A stretch of 64,000 nucleotides of DNA from a bacterium (GTDB lineage Bacteria > Fidelibacterota > Marinisomatia > Marinisomatales > UBA1611). This document shows positions 61,777 through 64,000 of the stretch, piece by piece; within the stretch, counting starts at the first letter, position 1; the number at the start of each line of letters is the position of its first letter. A model generated the notes under the pieces. That model did not search any database and was not told where the DNA came from. It worked only from the letters and a program-made list of their open reading frames with translations. The stretch covers positions 44,252 through 108,251 of the forward strand of contig SGYO01000005.1 of NCBI GenBank assembly GCA_004321745.1. The letters run 5' to 3'. The position numbers and the translations under genes were made by a program.

Positions 61777-64000
61777 TTACAGCTTAGTTTCTAAGCGTAG
61801 CATCATTACTCTTCCTAGTGAAGGTCCACCTATAATTTCAGTGTGGTTATGATCTAATAAATTATTAATAGTAAAATTCATTTTAATATTTTTATTTATT
61901 TCATAGCCTAAGTGTAGATCAAATATTGAATACGCATTTATTTTACCATAATAAATTCCAGATGACCAATCAAAGCTATCAACGTATCTACCATTCAAAG
62001 ATACTGTTAATGGATATTTAGTCGGGTTGTACTGAATTTTTAATCCGGCTTTATGTTTAGGAGCATTTACTGATTCTTTTGCTTTGGTTAACGGGTTTAA
62101 GAACTCTGTTGTACCCATAAAAGAGTATGTAAGGTCCATATTCCATTTTCTGCTAAGAAAAATAGCTAAACTACCATCAAAACCCCAAATATCAACTTCT
62201 CCATAGTTCAAAAAGCCGATAACAACGGGAGGGGGAGCGCCCGGAATTGTATCACTGGTTGCCGTAACTCCTACTAGGCCTTGACGCCAAAAGTCTAATG
62301 CCTCATCATAATCCTCTTGGTCATTTATGATTACCTGTCCATCAGCACCGTCAATATTTGTTATACCATTCTGATTATAGTCATCAGTCAAAATTGATTT
62401 TCTTAAAACTAGTGGACTTATAAACGTTGCTCCACTAACAAAGCTAGTGTAGTGACTTGTATACAAATCAAGCGTTCCAAAAATATTACTAGCTAGCCTG
62501 CCTTTGTATCCTACCTCCCATGTACTAACAATTTCTGGCTCTAGCTCAGGCTGGTCTTGTAACTTACTACTAAAATATCCTTTGATTTTTGGATCAACAG
62601 ATGGGAAAAAGAAAATTTTCGTAGAATCCATTGGTCTGTATAAACCTTCATCAAATTCAAACCATACATTCTTCCCATTTTGATTTGTTGTGTAGTTATA
62701 TCCACCATAGGACCCTTTTGCATAAACTTTAAAAATGGAAATTCTTGTTACGAAAATATCAAGAAATAGAGCTTGATTAGATGGAGTATTAAAAGCTTTA
62801 GCCCAAGTAAGTCTAAAATTCTGATTTTCTTTTGGCTTAAATGAAAGTCCAAATTTTGGTGAAATTTGTAAACCATCTGTTTTATTAAAATTAAAATTCC
62901 AATTTGTTGGGCTATATGAATCATTGTAACCCTGATTATTAAATTCTAAAAAATTAGTTAACCTATCGTGTACGTCTAAGCGTGTAGCTTGAATAAATTC
63001 TAGTTTATCATTTAGTTTCCAGTTTAACTGGTAGTAAGCTCCAAACTCATTCACTTTATAGCGATTGTCTTCTGACTTTTCGTCGATGCCTTCATCGATG
63101 TTTTCATCTGTCTTGCCATCTCCATCATTGTCTATTCCATCGGCATAAACAAAAATATGTGTTCCATTAATTAATCTAGCGCCTTCCTCTACAGCATCAA
63201 TCCCGACATCAAATACACCATTACCATTATTATCTGTCCATGGAAAGCCATTACCATCTACATCATTAAAATCATCACTATCTCTATCATTATCTAAATT
63301 ATCTCCAACAGCGCCTTGGACGTTATCGCCAGAAAATAAGTTGGCATCGTATGGGTTTGACCCCCATGTGGCAGTTGGATTATAATTTGAAATTTGATTA
63401 AGCGAATCAATATTTCTATATGCCTCGCCTTCATCATAGAAAAAACTATCATCTTCATCATAATAATGATTTGGCGATCCAGCTTCACCATTGCCATTAT
63501 TATCACGGTTATCTGTTATATCACTATCTGATAAGATTGACCCTCTGGTATCAGGAAGAGTTAGAAAATAGTCTAATCCCCAAACAAATCTAAAATCACC
63601 ATTCATTCTCTCTATGTAATGTTGTAATTGTAAACTGAACTTTTTCGAACGATCATAAATAACGCCGCCTGTTGCTAAATTTCTAGTAGCCCTATCATCT
63701 TCTCCAGAAAAACTCGTATTTAGGTATGTTTGTAGAAAAAGATTTTTATATCGCAGTTTTCCTTGATAATACCTATATACCCAGCCATCTGCCAGGTATC
63801 TTGCAATTCCAGTTATATTAATATTTTTAGCCCAAGCATAGCCATGAGATAGACTTGCTGTGATATCTGAATTAGGCTCCCAATCTAGCCTTAGATCATA
63901 ACGTACATTTTTCACATTAAAATCTGGAAAATCATCAATGCCATCATCATTAGCATCATAACGTAATTTAGGAAGTCCTCCGTAGTTCATTACAAAATCA
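61777..64000 (-). CDS. TonB-dependent receptor, C-terminal part (5' end cut by window edge)
   Basis: The frame stays open to base 64000; upstream of ATG 63990 it reads on as codons without stop, so the real start and the plug domain are outside the window. About 740 residues of barrel are seen. The C-terminal barrel ends NLLDHNHTEIIGGPSLGRVMMLRLETKL, with the final NLLDH and LRLETKL typical of TonB receptors. A Asp/Asn/Gly-rich block (about residues 155-310 of the visible part) has DxDxDG-like loops (DNDRDSDD, DNNGNGVFDVG, DGIDNDGDGKTDEN). It is probably a receptor for an iron complex, vitamin or glycan; the ligand cannot be told. Gene order with PAP2 gives no hint. Confidence 0.82.
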   Translation of the reverse strand, partial: DFVMNYGGLPKLRYDANDDGIDDFPDFNVKNVRYDLRLDWEPNSDITASLSHGYAWAKNINITGIARYLADGWVYRYYQGKLRYKNLFLQTYLNTSFSGEDDRATRNLATGGVIYDRSKKFSLQLQHYIERMNGDFRFVWGLDYFLTLPDTRGSILSDSDITDNRDNNGNGEAGSPNHYYDEDDSFFYDEGEAYRNIDSLNQISNYNPTATWGSNPYDANLFSGDNVQGAVGDNLDNDRDSDDFNDVDGNGFPWTDNNGNGVFDVGIDAVEEGARLINGTHIFVYADGIDNDGDGKTDENIDEGIDEKSEDNRYKVNEFGAYYQLNWKLNDKLEFIQATRLDVHDRLTNFLEFNNQGYNDSYSPTNWNFNFNKTDGLQISPKFGLSFKPKENQNFRLTWAKAFNTPSNQALFLDIFVTRISIFKVYAKGSYGGYNYTTNQNGKNVWFEFDEGLYRPMDSTKIFFFPSVDPKIKGYFSSKLQDQPELEPEIVSTWEVGYKGRLASNIFGTLDLYTSHYTSFVSGATFISPLVLRKSILTDDYNQNGITNIDGADGQVIINDQEDYDEALDFWRQGLVGVTATSDTIPGAPPPVVIGFLNYGEVDIWGFDGSLAIFLSRKWNMDLTYSFMGTTEFLNPLTKAKESVNAPKHKAGLKIQYNPTKYPLTVSLNGRYVDSFDWSSGIYYGKINAYSIFDLHLGYEINKNIKMNFTINNLLDHNHTEIIGGPSLGRVMMLRLETKL

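Noticed and set aside
1..64000. CRISPR arrays, insertion sequences, prophage or integrase genes
   Set aside because: I saw no regularly spaced repeats, cas genes, transposase or integrase motifs, or tRNA-flanking direct repeats.

Overview
The window is AT-rich DNA from a Gram-negative marine-type bacterium. It encodes an LptD-like LPS transporter, a type IX secretion (T9SS) SprA translocon, several PorV/PorQ-type barrels, secreted proteins with FlgD-like or T9SS C-terminal sorting domains, and many OM barrels and lipoproteins. Together with the stand-alone methylmalonyl-CoA mutase catalytic subunit, this suggests the FCB group, most likely Marinimicrobia (SAR406). A Bacteroidetes/Ignavibacteria relative cannot be excluded, because no 16S gene is present. 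One good sigma-70-like promoter (TTGACG-17-TATATT) is visible at 60327-60355.

Layout. 1-8667 is mostly minus strand: topA (cut by the left edge), hisS, a zinc-ribbon protein, lptD, tRNA-Thr(CGT) on plus, and a secreted YidD fusion. 8740-11175 carries a small membrane protein, a HAD phosphatase, a strong terminator, an unusual hairpin/anti-Shine-Dalgarno element, two thioredoxin-fold proteins and tRNA-Phe (minus). 11365-43162 is one long plus-strand gene train, often with 1-20 nt overlaps. It holds rdgB, sprA, an M28 peptidase, lipoproteins, a propeller protein, PorV-like proteins, YibQ, asparaginase, two lamin-tail/OB-fold secreted proteins, PorQ, a helix-hairpin-helix OM protein, a FadL-like barrel, two endonuclease/exonuclease/phosphatase (EEP) proteins (one fused to a degenerate 5'-nucleotidase domain), unknown envelope proteins, Nudix and queG. 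43172-48571 (minus) holds two toastrack/DUF4097-type envelope proteins, mdh, rpmA, rplU and rng. 48903-56336 (plus) holds peptidase E, CysQ-like, a variant ThyX, a hexapeptide acyltransferase, a fused 2-oxoacid dehydrogenase E1, an acyltransferase (FabD fold) and glutaryl-CoA dehydrogenase. 56345-59657 (minus) holds a ferritin-like protein, birA, a PAP2-like membrane protein and the mutase. 59747-61118 (plus) holds three small genes. 61115-64000 (minus) holds a PAP2 phosphatase and the C-terminal part of a TonB-dependent receptor cut by the right edge.

How it fits together. The 12010-40971 segment is an envelope and secretion region: SprA is the T9SS pore, PorV/PorQ proteins are the shuttle and attachment partners, and three neighbours (20096, 25875, 28973) look like cargo. 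The cargo (lamin-tail plus OB-fold, an architecture seen in secreted nucleases), a surface helix-hairpin-helix barrel, a FadL-like barrel and two EEP enzymes could form an extracellular nucleic-acid scavenging locus. That is inference, and it is the best candidate for an undescribed system here. A second group (51142-56336) combines E1, acyltransferase, a hexapeptide protein and an acyl-CoA dehydrogenase and may act on acyl chains or 2-oxoacids.
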